From Sphingomonas trueperi (GTDB lineage: Bacteria; Pseudomonadota; Alphaproteobacteria; Sphingomonadales; Sphingomonadaceae): a stretch of 64,000 nucleotides of DNA. Position numbers and translations under genes: made by a program. The DNA is taken from NCBI RefSeq assembly GCF_011927635.1, contig NZ_JAATJB010000003.1:124001-188000 (forward strand), read 5' to 3'. Below the pieces are notes generated by a model. It was not told the DNA's origin and made no database searches. It saw only the letters and a list, made by a program, of their open reading frames with translations. This document shows, piece by piece, positions 28,791-36,970 of this stretch (its first letter is position 1; each line of letters opens with the position of its first letter).

Positions 28791-29177
28791 ATGAACCTCA
28801 TCCAGACGCTCGAAGCCGAGCAGATTGCCAAGTTCAACGAAGCCAAGAAGATTCCGGAATTCCGCCCGGGCGACACCGTCCGTATCGGCGTGAAGGTCGT
28901 CGAAGGCGAGCGTACCCGCGTGCAGAACTTCGAAGGCGTGTGCATCGCGCGCGCCAACAAGGGCATGGGTTCGAACTTCACCGTCCGCAAGATCTCGTTC
29001 GGTGAAGGCGTGGAGCGCGTATTCCCGCTCTATTCGCCGAACATCGATTCGATCGAGGTCGTGCGTCGCGGTGTCGTGCGTCGTGCGAAGCTCTACTATC
29101 TGCGTGGTCGTACCGGCAAGTCGGCGCGTATCGCCGAGCGCCGCGACACCCGCACCGAGGCGCAGGCCGCCGAGTAA
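28791..29177 (+). CDS. rplS: 50S ribosomal protein L19
   Basis: Large-subunit protein at the 30S-50S interface. The 128-residue protein reads [16 protein letters not shown] at the start, then [22 protein letters not shown] and a [20 protein letters not shown] end. The ATG one base after the trmD stop is preferred on family length; an in-frame ATG five codons upstream would overlap trmD. A strong terminator follows. Confidence 0.96.
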   Translation: MNLIQTLEAEQIAKFNEAKKIPEFRPGDTVRIGVKVVEGERTRVQNFEGVCIARANKGMGSNFTVRKISFGEGVERVFPLYSPNIDSIEVVRRGVVRRAKLYYLRGRTGKSARIAERRDTRTEAQAAE

Positions 29178-29198
29178 GGCTGGCCTTCCCAGAACGCG

Positions 29199-29236
29199 AA
29201 AGGCGTGCGGACCCCTGCGGTTCGCACGCCTTTTTC
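29199..29236 (+). terminator. Rho-independent terminator of trmD-rplS
   Basis: AAAGGCGTGCG pairs with CGCACGCCTTT around a 13-base loop and is followed by more T, 22 bases after the rplS stop. Confidence 0.9.
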
Positions 29237-29284
29237 GTGTTCGGCACCTTGTGCGACGCGCGGCTTTCTCAAGACAAGTGATAC

Positions 29285-29320
29285 AAAAAAGGCGCCGCGG
29301 ACGGATTTTGTCGCGGCGCC
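29285..29320 (-). terminator. Rho-independent terminator of the minus-strand small gene
   Basis: Read on the minus strand, GGCGCCGCG and CGCGGCGCC form a 9-bp stem with a 12-base loop followed by six T. It lies 28 bases beyond the stop of the 102-residue gene. Confidence 0.85.
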
Positions 29321-29347
29321 CCCGACTTCGGCGATGGATCGCGCGGA

Positions 29348-29656
29348 TCAGGCGGCGGCGCGGAAGCCGTCGTTCTGGAGGAGCGCCCGGCCGCGCGCGG
29401 TGAGCGCCGCATCGCGCACCTCGGGCCCGCCGATGCCGATCAGCAATGCCTCATAGGCGAGCAGGCCGCGATCGCACAGGCCCTGCACGGCGGCGACGAA
29501 GGCGTGATGACGGTCGAGCGATGCTCCGAGGTCGAGCGCCGTCGGGGTCAGCGTGGCGCTGCCCGGCCAGCTGCGCTGCAGCGCATCGGCGATCGCGACA
29601 ATGCAGCGCGAATCGAGGGCGCCCAGCGCCTCACGATTTTCCCCGCTCATCGACAT
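29348..29656 (-). CDS. Small hypothetical protein, paralogue of the one at 30483
   Basis: Family not recognised; 102 residues, no signal peptide or membrane helix. It shares a clear pattern with the protein encoded at 30483-30776: WP.S..LTP, a helix ending in L.DRGLLAYEALL, GP...DA.LTARGRALL. The LTARGRALL end looks like the wing and last helix of a small winged-helix protein, but DNA binding is only a guess. It has its own terminator. A GGAAC-N17-CGTA element about 145 bases upstream resembles alphaproteobacterial EcfG stress promoters. It is divergent from the GAF gene. Confidence 0.7.
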   Translation of the reverse strand: MSMSGENREALGALDSRCIVAIADALQRSWPGSATLTPTALDLGASLDRHHAFVAAVQGLCDRGLLAYEALLIGIGGPEVRDAALTARGRALLQNDGFRAAA

Positions 29657-30044
29657 CAGGTCCTCCTCAGCAACATGGTCCGCATGCCTTTGTGCAACCC
29701 GAGGGGCCGTAGCGAACCCACCGAACTCGTGCTCAAAATTGCATTATCAGAACCACGCCATCGACCCTCGGCCGGTTCCGCAACATTCCTATGCACACAT
29801 ACGCCGAATCGGTTTTTTCCGTTCCCGGAGTCGTGCTGTGACGCAGCATTTACGCCACTAGGCAATTTCTGCCTAGACGTGGATTGCATCCGAAACGAAT
29901 TTACCAGTTGATAACTCCTATCTTCGTCTCGTTCTGAAACATCGACCAAGGCGCTGCCCGGTAGATGTGCCGCTGGTAAAACTCCGTACTGCCCGGAACT
30001 GCGCGAGTCGCCTACGATACAACCGTTTTCATCAGGGTGTGGTC
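29657..30044. promoter_or_regulatory. 388-bp divergent intergenic region with tandem inverted repeats
   Basis: No convincing gene. It is less GC-rich than its surroundings. It holds TGCTG-tgacg-CAGCA (29834-29848) and CTAGGCA-atttc-TGCCTAG (29858-29876), both with 5-base spacers and centres 26 bp apart. A GGAAC-N17-CGTA element lies on the minus strand (29825-29800). It must contain promoters for both divergent genes. Confidence 0.5.
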
Positions 30045-30437
30045 ATGTCGGATTGGGGCGTTGCAGCGTTGGGACTGGAGAGTCGATTCGGACAGGGTAT
30101 CGCAGGCGAGATGATGCCCGAGGAAAGCCGGATCGTGCGCGCAGCGGTGCTGTTGCTCCGCGGCGAGGTTGCGGTTCTCCGGACCGGATCGCGGGCCGTG
30201 CTTGCAGCCGCGGACGGCGTCGAGGCCGTCGATTCCGCGCGGCGACTGTCCGATCCCCTCGAAGCAATGGTGCTCGGCTATCGCAGCCAGTTATCGGTGC
30301 CCTTGTGGCGGGACGGTCGCCGCGTCGGGGCGCTTGCCGTGCTCGGTCGCGACGAGCGCCGTTTCGGGGACGCGGACATCGCGTTGCTGCAGGCGCTTGC
30401 CAGTCGCATGGACCGCGCGCATCGCAGCATCCACTGA
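30045..30437 (+). CDS. GAF-domain protein
   Basis: Small soluble sensor-like protein of 130 residues. The segment RSQLSVPLWRDGRRVGALAVLGRDERRFGDADIALLQALASRM is the C-terminal half of a GAF fold, the usual small-molecule-binding module. No output domain is attached, so it would have to act on another protein. The ATG before SDWGVAALG is chosen; an upstream in-frame start at 29967 is possible but lacks a ribosome site, and the site here (AGGGTG) is also weak. The gene sits between two paralogous minus-strand genes, which suggests a shared pathway. Confidence 0.68.
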   Translation: MSDWGVAALGLESRFGQGIAGEMMPEESRIVRAAVLLLRGEVAVLRTGSRAVLAAADGVEAVDSARRLSDPLEAMVLGYRSQLSVPLWRDGRRVGALAVLGRDERRFGDADIALLQALASRMDRAHRSIH

Positions 30438-30482
30438 TCGGCGGCGCTACAGAGTCGGCGCGCCGTCGGGAAGGAAGCGCGC

Positions 30483-30776
30483 TCAGTTTGCCCGGTTTGC
30501 CTCGCTTGCCAGCATGGCGCGCCCGCGCGCGGTGAGGGTGGCATCGACCAGCATCGGGCCGTCGCTGTTGAACACCAGCGCTTCATAGGCGAGGAACCCG
30601 GCGTCGCTGAGTGACTCAACCATGCCCAGAAATTCGGCGACCGCAGTTTCCCGGTCGCCCAGTCCGATATCGGCGGGCGTGAGAAGCGTCGAACGCGGCC
30701 AGTTCTTCTCCAGCAAGCGCGTGGCGCATTCTACCGAAACATCCGAACCTATCCTGCCAAGACGGTCCACCGACAT
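30483..30776 (-). CDS. Small hypothetical protein, paralogue of the one at 29348
   Basis: Not recognised as a named family; 97 residues. The match to the 102-residue protein 0.8 kb away runs nearly full length: NWPRSTLLTP, F...V..LSDAGFLAYEALV, GP...DATLTARGRAML. It is convergent with the GAF gene with a 45-bp gap. The spacing of the two copies around that gene suggests local duplication. A possible GGAGTAG ribosome site lies 6 bases before its ATG. Function unknown. Confidence 0.68.
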   Translation of the reverse strand: MSVDRLGRIGSDVSVECATRLLEKNWPRSTLLTPADIGLGDRETAVAEFLGMVESLSDAGFLAYEALVFNSDGPMLVDATLTARGRAMLASEANRAN

Positions 30777-31098
30777 GCGGTTCTACTCCTGATCGATCGA
30801 ACGCGCCCCGCTTCGCGGCTCCACCGCGGCTGCCGTGTTCCCGGCAACTTGTGTGATCCAGACTTTACCATAATCCGCTCGCGCGTCGAGTATATTCATT
30901 CCGAAAATTGAATATGTTTAATTGTGTTTGCCTTTCACTAGCCTTCTAAACGACTTGTTCATGACTTTGCGGACGTGCGCGAACGTTGGCGCAGGCGTGG
31001 CAAGGGGGGCGGCTCGGGTCTGTTGCCTCTTTACGCCTCGGCCCGGGTCGATACACCAGCCGCCGCCGGCCATCGGGTGCCGGCAGGCGGAGTGTTGG
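30777..31098. promoter_or_regulatory. 322-bp divergent gap with an AT-rich inverted repeat
   Basis: Lies between the small minus-strand gene and DPP-IV. It contains ATATTCA-N10-TGAATAT (30892-30915) in an AT-rich stretch that probably holds promoters. An open frame in phase with DPP-IV begins at 30922, but its first 59 codons do not look like a signal peptide or conserved protein, so this part is treated as leader. Confidence 0.45.
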
Positions 31099-33330
31099 AT
31101 GCGCAAATGGATGCTGGGCGTTGCCGGGATGGCGATCGCGATGGGGGTGAGCATGGCTGATGCCGCGGCGCAGGCGCAAACGGGCCAGTCGCTGACGTTG
31201 CAACGGATTTTCGGCAGTCCTTCGCTGGACGGCCCGGCACCGCGCGCCGTACAGCTCTCGCCCGACGGCAGGTATCTCACCCTGCTGCGCAACCGCGACG
31301 ACGATCGCGAGCGCTACGACCTGTGGGCGCTGGATACCGCCAAGGGCCAGTGGCGGATGCTGGTCGATTCGAAGACGCTCGGCTCGGGCGCCGAACTGTC
31401 CGAAGCCGAGAAGATGCAGCGCGAACGCGCCCGCATTGGCGGCACCAAGGGCATCGTTTCCTATGACTGGGCGCCCGACGGCCAGTCGATCCTGGTGCCG
31501 CTGGATGGCGAGTTGTTCCGAGCGCGCCTGAACGGTCGGGTCGACAAGCTGCCCGCCGCGGCCGGCGCGAAGCTCAACGCGGCACTGAGCCCGGCGGGCC
31601 GGTTCGCCAGCTATGTGCAGGACCAGAATCTGGTCGTCATGGACCTGGCCAGCGGCAAGGCCATCCGCGTCACACAGGACGGCGCGGGGACGGTGCATTG
31701 GGGCGAGGCCGAATTCGTCGCGCAGGAGGAAATGGCGCGCCGCGACGGCTATTGGTGGGCGCCTAACGACGCCTATGTCGCGGTCGAGCGCTTCGACGAG
31801 GCACCCGTCGGCATCGTCACCCGCGCCGCGATCGGTGCCGAGGGGACCAGCATCGTCCAGCAACGCTATCCCAAGGCCGGCACCGCCAATGCGCTGGTCG
31901 CGCTCTATGTGCTCGATCCCATGGGGCAGAAACGGGTGAAGGTGGATCTCGGCCCGGATTCCGACATCTATCTTGCCCGCGTCGACTGGGCGGCGGACGG
32001 CAAGACGCTCTACGTCCAGCGCCAGAATCGCGCGCAGACCCAGCTCGACCTGCTCGCCGTCGACCCCGTCACCGGCGCCACGCGCGTGCTGTTCAGCGAG
32101 CAGGCGGCGCCGAAGAGCTGGATCAACCTCAGCTTCGGCCTCAAGCCGCTCGACGATGGCAGTCTGATCTGGTGGTCCGAGCGCGACGGCCACGGCCATC
32201 TCTATCGCTGGCAGGCGGGCACCTTCACCCAGCTGACCAAGGGCGCATGGGAAGTGGCGCCGGACGGGATCAGCGTCGACCAGAAGCGCGGGCGCCTCTA
32301 CTTCCAGGGCAACAAGGACGATCCGCTCGAACGGCATCTCTACTGGATCGACTATCGCAAGCCTGCCGCGATCACCCGGCTGACCGAGCGCGGCTGGTGG
32401 AACGCCGCCAGCATGGATGCCAGCGGCACCCGCGCGATCGTCAGCCGATCGAACCCCAGCCAGCCGCGCCAGGTCTATCTCGCCGATGCCGATGGCAAGC
32501 GGATCGCCTGGGTGCAGGAAAACGCGGTCGGCGATGCCGGCCACCCCTACCATCCATACCTCGCGGCGCATCGCGAGCGGACCTTCGGCACGATCAAGGG
32601 CCCGGACGGCACCGAGCTGCACTGGGAGATGATCACCCCCAAGCTGGAGCCCGGCAAGCGCTACCCGGTATTCTTCCAGCATTATGGCGGCCCGCATGTG
32701 CAGACGGTCAGCCGCGCCTGGGGCGGTTCGCTCCAGCAATATCTGGTGCAGCGCGGCTATATCTGGTTCCAGATCGACAATCGCGGCTCGGCCAATCGCG
32801 GCGTCGCCTTCGAAAGTGCGATCTGGCAGGCGATGGGCAGCGTCGAAGTCCAGGACCAGCTGGCGGGTGCCGCCTATCTGAAGTCGCTGCCCTTCGTCGA
32901 TCCGAAGCGCATCGCCACCTATGGCTGGTCCTATGGCGGCTACATGACGCTGAAGATGCTGGAGGCCGCGCCCGGCACTTTCGCGGCAGGCGTCTCGGGT
33001 GCACCGGTGACCAAGTGGGAGCTCTACGACACCCATTATACCGAGCGCTACATGGGCGATCCGCGCCAGGTGCCGAAGGCGTACAAGGCCGCCAGCACCT
33101 TGGGCGACGCGGCGAAGATCGCCGATCCGCTGCTGATGATCCACGGCATGTCGGACGACAATGTCGTACTGGAGAACGGCACTGCAATGTACGCTGCGCT
33201 CCAGCAGCAAAAAGTGCCGTTCGAGATGATGCTCTATCCTGGACAGACCCACCGCGTCGGCGGGGCGGGGATCAGCGAGCATCTGTGGAATACTATCCTG
33301 AACTTCCTTGATCGCGCGTTGACCAAGTAA
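31099..33330 (+). CDS. Dipeptidyl peptidase IV-like S9 prolyl oligopeptidase, exported
   Basis: Serine peptidase that removes X-Pro dipeptides from peptide N-termini, probably periplasmic. The 743-residue protein has a signal peptide (about 1-25, MRKWMLGVAGMAIAMGVSMADA). An eight-bladed DPP-IV N-terminal propeller follows (PRAVQLSPDGRYLTLLR; AEFVAQEEMARRDGYWW includes the Glu pair that binds the substrate N-terminus). The alpha/beta hydrolase domain has the catalytic triad Ser611 (GWSYGGYM), Asp686 (GMSDDNV) and His718 (GQTHRV). The start is placed at the ATG with GGCGGAG upstream and a clear signal peptide. It is monocistronic. Confidence 0.93.
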   Translation: MRKWMLGVAGMAIAMGVSMADAAAQAQTGQSLTLQRIFGSPSLDGPAPRAVQLSPDGRYLTLLRNRDDDRERYDLWALDTAKGQWRMLVDSKTLGSGAELSEAEKMQRERARIGGTKGIVSYDWAPDGQSILVPLDGELFRARLNGRVDKLPAAAGAKLNAALSPAGRFASYVQDQNLVVMDLASGKAIRVTQDGAGTVHWGEAEFVAQEEMARRDGYWWAPNDAYVAVERFDEAPVGIVTRAAIGAEGTSIVQQRYPKAGTANALVALYVLDPMGQKRVKVDLGPDSDIYLARVDWAADGKTLYVQRQNRAQTQLDLLAVDPVTGATRVLFSEQAAPKSWINLSFGLKPLDDGSLIWWSERDGHGHLYRWQAGTFTQLTKGAWEVAPDGISVDQKRGRLYFQGNKDDPLERHLYWIDYRKPAAITRLTERGWWNAASMDASGTRAIVSRSNPSQPRQVYLADADGKRIAWVQENAVGDAGHPYHPYLAAHRERTFGTIKGPDGTELHWEMITPKLEPGKRYPVFFQHYGGPHVQTVSRAWGGSLQQYLVQRGYIWFQIDNRGSANRGVAFESAIWQAMGSVEVQDQLAGAAYLKSLPFVDPKRIATYGWSYGGYMTLKMLEAAPGTFAAGVSGAPVTKWELYDTHYTERYMGDPRQVPKAYKAASTLGDAAKIADPLLMIHGMSDDNVVLENGTAMYAALQQQKVPFEMMLYPGQTHRVGGAGISEHLWNTILNFLDRALTK

Positions 33331-33453
33331 CAATCCAATAATACAATAGGATACGTAAAACTCCGGGGGCGGGTCGCGGCAATGCGGCACGCCCCACCTT
33401 CTATAATGCGCAGGTGGGATATCTGCGCGCCTCCGGGCCGCGCCTTGGAGGAA

Positions 33454-35322
33454 ATGAGCGTGCAATTCCTGGCAAATCTCAAAATACAGTTCAAGATCAT
33501 GATGATGCTTGGCTTGCTTGGCATCGTTACCCTGGGCGTCGCCTGGTATGGCGGGCGAGTCATGCAGTCGATCGACAATGGCTATTCGCAGCTGACCGAC
33601 GTGAAGATGCCGGACACCGCCAAGCTGATCCGCGTCAATCGCCTCGGCTTCGCGATGATGTACAGCGGCTACAAGACGCTCGCCTATGACGGCGCCTCGT
33701 CGCAGGCGAAGAAGGCGGCAGCGGACGAGCTCGACGCGTACAAGCAGGCGAAACAGTATCTGAACGAAGTGGCCGCCACCGAAAAAGATGCAGCCGCCGA
33801 CGTTCAGGCGATCGAAGCGGTGCTGGACGAGCTCCAGTCGCAGGTCTTGCCGGCCGTCGAGATGGGCCTTGCCAACAACAACGCGGCTGCGCAGGTGCAG
33901 CTCGCCAAGGCCGATCGTCTGGCGGAAGCGCTCACCAACAAAACGCGGGCGTACAATGATCGCCGCGTTGCGGACGGCAAGGCGCAGTCCGATGCCATGA
34001 GCGCGACCGTTGCCGGTGCGGTGTGGATGCTGCTGGGCGTCGCCCTGGTCGCGGTCCTCGGCGCGATGGGTCTGGCGGTCTTCGTGACCCGAGGGCAGAT
34101 CTCGGGTCCGCTGGAGCGGCTGCAGGACTCGATGCGGGGTCTTGCAGGCGGCAACAATCATGTCGAGGTGCCCGGCACCGAGCGCGGCGACGAGGTCGGC
34201 AGGATGGCCAAGTCGGTGCTCGTCTTCAAGGAAGCCGCGCTGCGCCAGGAAGAGCTGGCCGAGGCCAAGAAGCGTGCCGATGCCGCGCAGCAGATCGTCG
34301 TCGAGACGCTCGAGGATCGCCTGGGCAAGCTCGCCGGCGGCGACCTGACCGCGTCGATCGAAACGCGCTTCGATCCCGAATATGAAGGGCTGAAGCAGAA
34401 CTTCAACGCCGCCGTCAACTCGCTGCGCGAACTGATCACCGCAGTGATCGAGAGCGCCGAGACGATCTCGACCGGTTCGGCCGAGATCGCCCAGGCCAGC
34501 GAGGATCTCGCGCGTCGTACCGAAGGTGCTGCGGCCAGCCTCGAGGAAACTTCGGCCGCCGTCCACGAGATGGACCAGCGCATCAAGGCAACCGCCGCCG
34601 CCTCGACCAAGACCGTCGAGCGCGCCACCGGTGCGATCGGCGTGGTCGACTCCGGCCGCAGCGTGGCGGACGAGGCGATGCAGGCAATGAGCCGCGTGTC
34701 GGAAAGCGCCAAGGGCATCGACAACGTCATCGAAGGCCTCGACAAGATCGCCTTCCAGACCCGCGTTCTCGCGATGAACGCGGCGGTGGAAGCCGGCCGG
34801 GCAGGCGAAGCGGGCCGCGGCTTCGCGGTCGTCGCCGACCTCGTCTCCGCCCTGGCGATGCGTGCCGAGGAGGAAGCCGGCCGCGCCCGCGACCAGCTGA
34901 CCGCGACGCAGACCGACATCAATGCGGCGGTCGACATGGTTCGCCGTGTGGACAGCGCGCTCGGCGCGATCGTCGGCGACGTCAACGAGGTCCACTCGCT
35001 GCTCGAGACCATGGCCCAGGACAACCAGGTCCAGGCCACCGCGGTCACTCAGGTGGCGACAGCGGTCAACAGCATCGACCAGACCACCCAGCAGAACGCC
35101 GCGATGGTGGAAGAGACCTCGGCTGCCGCGCGCAACCTCAGCTCGGAAGTCCGCTCGCTGACCGAGCAGGCCTCGCGCTTCAATGCGGGTGACCGCAGCC
35201 ACCGCAAGCCGGTCCGCTCGAAGGTACATGCGCTGCCGGTGGCTTCCAACCCGGCGCATGCCGCAAGCGTCACCACCGTGCGCTCGACCGGCGCCGAAGT
35301 GGAGGAGTGGGCGAGCTTCTAA
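33454..35322 (+). CDS. Methyl-accepting chemotaxis protein
   Basis: Membrane chemoreceptor or related signalling protein. The 622-residue protein has TM1 (about 15-32), a ~155-residue helical periplasmic four-helix-bundle sensor, TM2 (about 188-212), HAMP (to about 265) and a long coiled-coil signalling domain. The tip reads IAFQTRVLAMNAAVEAGRAG, against the usual IAxQTNLLALNAAIEAARAG, a common alphaproteobacterial variant. No CheR-binding NWETF-type pentapeptide ends the protein. GGAGG is only 2 bases before the ATG, so a GTG two codons later (8-base spacing) could be the real start. No che genes are in the window. Confidence 0.9.
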   Translation: MSVQFLANLKIQFKIMMMLGLLGIVTLGVAWYGGRVMQSIDNGYSQLTDVKMPDTAKLIRVNRLGFAMMYSGYKTLAYDGASSQAKKAAADELDAYKQAKQYLNEVAATEKDAAADVQAIEAVLDELQSQVLPAVEMGLANNNAAAQVQLAKADRLAEALTNKTRAYNDRRVADGKAQSDAMSATVAGAVWMLLGVALVAVLGAMGLAVFVTRGQISGPLERLQDSMRGLAGGNNHVEVPGTERGDEVGRMAKSVLVFKEAALRQEELAEAKKRADAAQQIVVETLEDRLGKLAGGDLTASIETRFDPEYEGLKQNFNAAVNSLRELITAVIESAETISTGSAEIAQASEDLARRTEGAAASLEETSAAVHEMDQRIKATAAASTKTVERATGAIGVVDSGRSVADEAMQAMSRVSESAKGIDNVIEGLDKIAFQTRVLAMNAAVEAGRAGEAGRGFAVVADLVSALAMRAEEEAGRARDQLTATQTDINAAVDMVRRVDSALGAIVGDVNEVHSLLETMAQDNQVQATAVTQVATAVNSIDQTTQQNAAMVEETSAAARNLSSEVRSLTEQASRFNAGDRSHRKPVRSKVHALPVASNPAHAASVTTVRSTGAEVEEWASF

Positions 35323-35396
35323 GCCTCCCTTCTTTGCACTCGACGCGCAGTTGACCACAGTCTAGGCTCGCTTTCGTCTTGGGACGGGGGCGAGCC

Positions 35397-36746
35397 ATGG
35401 CGTTGGAGGGGGTGGCGCAACTCGCGCCCGTACAGGGCGGGGCGCGGATCGACGTGCTCGATATCTTGCGTGGACTCGCCATCCTCGGCATCTTTTTCAT
35501 GAACATTCCATTCGAAGGCCAGACGGCGGTGACGATGCTGCTCGGCCCGCAGATCATCGGCTGGACGCCGCTCGACCGATGGAGCTGGACCTTCGTCGAG
35601 GTGGTGCTGGAGGGCACCCAGCGCGGGGTGCTCGAGATCCTGTTCGGCTGCGGCCTGATGGTGCTGGCGGCGCGGGCGATGCGGCCGGACGGGCCGGTGG
35701 CGGTGGCCGACCTCTATTGGCGGCGCAACCTGTGGCTGCTCGGCTTCGGGTTGCTCGACATCTTCGTGTTCCTGTGGACCGGCGACATCCTCCACATCTA
35801 CGCGCTGGCCGCCTTGTTCCTCTTCCCGTTCCGCCTGCTGGGGCCGCGCGTGCTGCTGGCGCTGGGATCGCTGTTCGCGCTGGGCATGGCGGTGACCGGC
35901 GCGTCAACCTATGCCGAGCGGGCCGCACTGGTCGCGGCGGTGCCGGTCATCGAGCAGAAGCTGGCCGCCCACCAGCCGCTGACCCAGGACGAGCAGGCCA
36001 AGCGGAAGGATTGGCAGACGCTGCTCGCGCGGCGGGCGACCGATGGCGAAGAGGTCAAGAAGGTTCGGGAGATGGAGAAGCAGGGCCATGGCGGCGGCTT
36101 CCTCGCCTACGCCGCGATGAACATCGGCTTTTATGTCGAGTTCATGCTGCCCGAGCTGGGGCTGGCGATTGCCGAGGCCTTTTGCATGATGCTGATCGGC
36201 ATCGCGCTGTGGAAGTGGCGGGTGGTGCAGGGCGGTCGCAGCACGCGCTTCTATGCGATCCTGATGCTGTGTTGCTACGTGCCGGGCATGCTCGCACGCG
36301 GGATCGGGGCGCAGGAGATGCTGTCGCCGGTGCCGATCGTCCACACAGCCTGGATCACCGAGGAGCCGGCGCGGATCCTGGCGTCGATCGGCCATGTCGC
36401 GCTGGTCAATCTGATCGTGCGCAGCGGGGTGGGGCAGGCGGTGCTCGCGCCGTTCAAGGCGGTGGGCCGGACGGCCTTCTCGCTCTATTTCCTCCAGCAG
36501 TTCATCGCCATCTACATCCTGTTCGCGCCCTGGGGGCCGGGGCTGTTCGGCAAGCTCGGCTGGAGCGGCCTGTACGGCGTGGCGCTGGCGGTGCTGGCGT
36601 TCGAGGTGGTGCTCGCCAATCTCTGGCTGCGCACCTTCGCGATGGGGCCGATGGAATGGGCGTGGCGGTCGCTTGCCTATGTCCAGCGGCAGCCCTTCCG
36701 CCGGCCGCGCCCGGGGGCGGGGGATGGCGTGCTCGCCGCGGCATGA
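35397..36746 (+). CDS. DUF418 family membrane protein
   Basis: Inner-membrane protein of unknown function; DUF418 proteins resemble the acyltransferase-3/YeiB group. The 449-residue protein has about ten hydrophobic helices. The family start IDVLDILRGLAILGIFFMNIP is near residue 20, then WTFVEVVLEGTQRGVLEILFG, and near the end the DUF418 core GRTAFSLYFLQQFIAIYILF and LANLWLRTFAMGPMEWAWRSL. The final helix carries the conserved GPxEWxWR motif. The ATG with GGGACGGGGG about 6 bases upstream is chosen. It stands alone. Confidence 0.85.
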   Translation: MALEGVAQLAPVQGGARIDVLDILRGLAILGIFFMNIPFEGQTAVTMLLGPQIIGWTPLDRWSWTFVEVVLEGTQRGVLEILFGCGLMVLAARAMRPDGPVAVADLYWRRNLWLLGFGLLDIFVFLWTGDILHIYALAALFLFPFRLLGPRVLLALGSLFALGMAVTGASTYAERAALVAAVPVIEQKLAAHQPLTQDEQAKRKDWQTLLARRATDGEEVKKVREMEKQGHGGGFLAYAAMNIGFYVEFMLPELGLAIAEAFCMMLIGIALWKWRVVQGGRSTRFYAILMLCCYVPGMLARGIGAQEMLSPVPIVHTAWITEEPARILASIGHVALVNLIVRSGVGQAVLAPFKAVGRTAFSLYFLQQFIAIYILFAPWGPGLFGKLGWSGLYGVALAVLAFEVVLANLWLRTFAMGPMEWAWRSLAYVQRQPFRRPRPGAGDGVLAAA

Positions 36747-36838
36747 AGTTGCGCGAAATTGGGCTCGCCACGCAGCTTTCTTTCTGCTAGCGGAAGCCGC
36801 GATGCTTCGAAAACGCGCCAAATCCACGCGAATTACAC

Positions 36839-36880
36839 CGCGCCCGTAATCCGGGCGCGATAGCTGCGCTTTATGCAGCG
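36839..36880 (+). promoter_or_regulatory. Tandem hairpins in the asd leader or DUF418 trailer
   Basis: CGCGCCCG-taatc-CGGGCGCG (36839-36859) is followed closely by GCTGC-gctttat-GCAGC (36863-36879), about 90-130 bases before the asd start. There is no T-run. They could be the weak terminator of the upstream gene or part of the asd 5' leader; no known riboswitch motif is seen. Confidence 0.35.
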
Positions 36881-36970
36881 AAGCAGCGGAATGCTGGTGC
36901 ATTCCACCCTCCATCCCCACTAAAGAGCCTCCACGCCGCAGGTGTCGGCGCGGGCAAGAAAGAGGTACAA

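Noticed and set aside
30946-35358. Open frame of about 1,470 codons on the minus strand, antisense to DPP-IV and the MCP
   Set aside because: A GC-rich codon-position shadow: composition is Arg/His/Leu/Asp/Gly-rich with no recognisable domain, and the opposite strand encodes two clear proteins.
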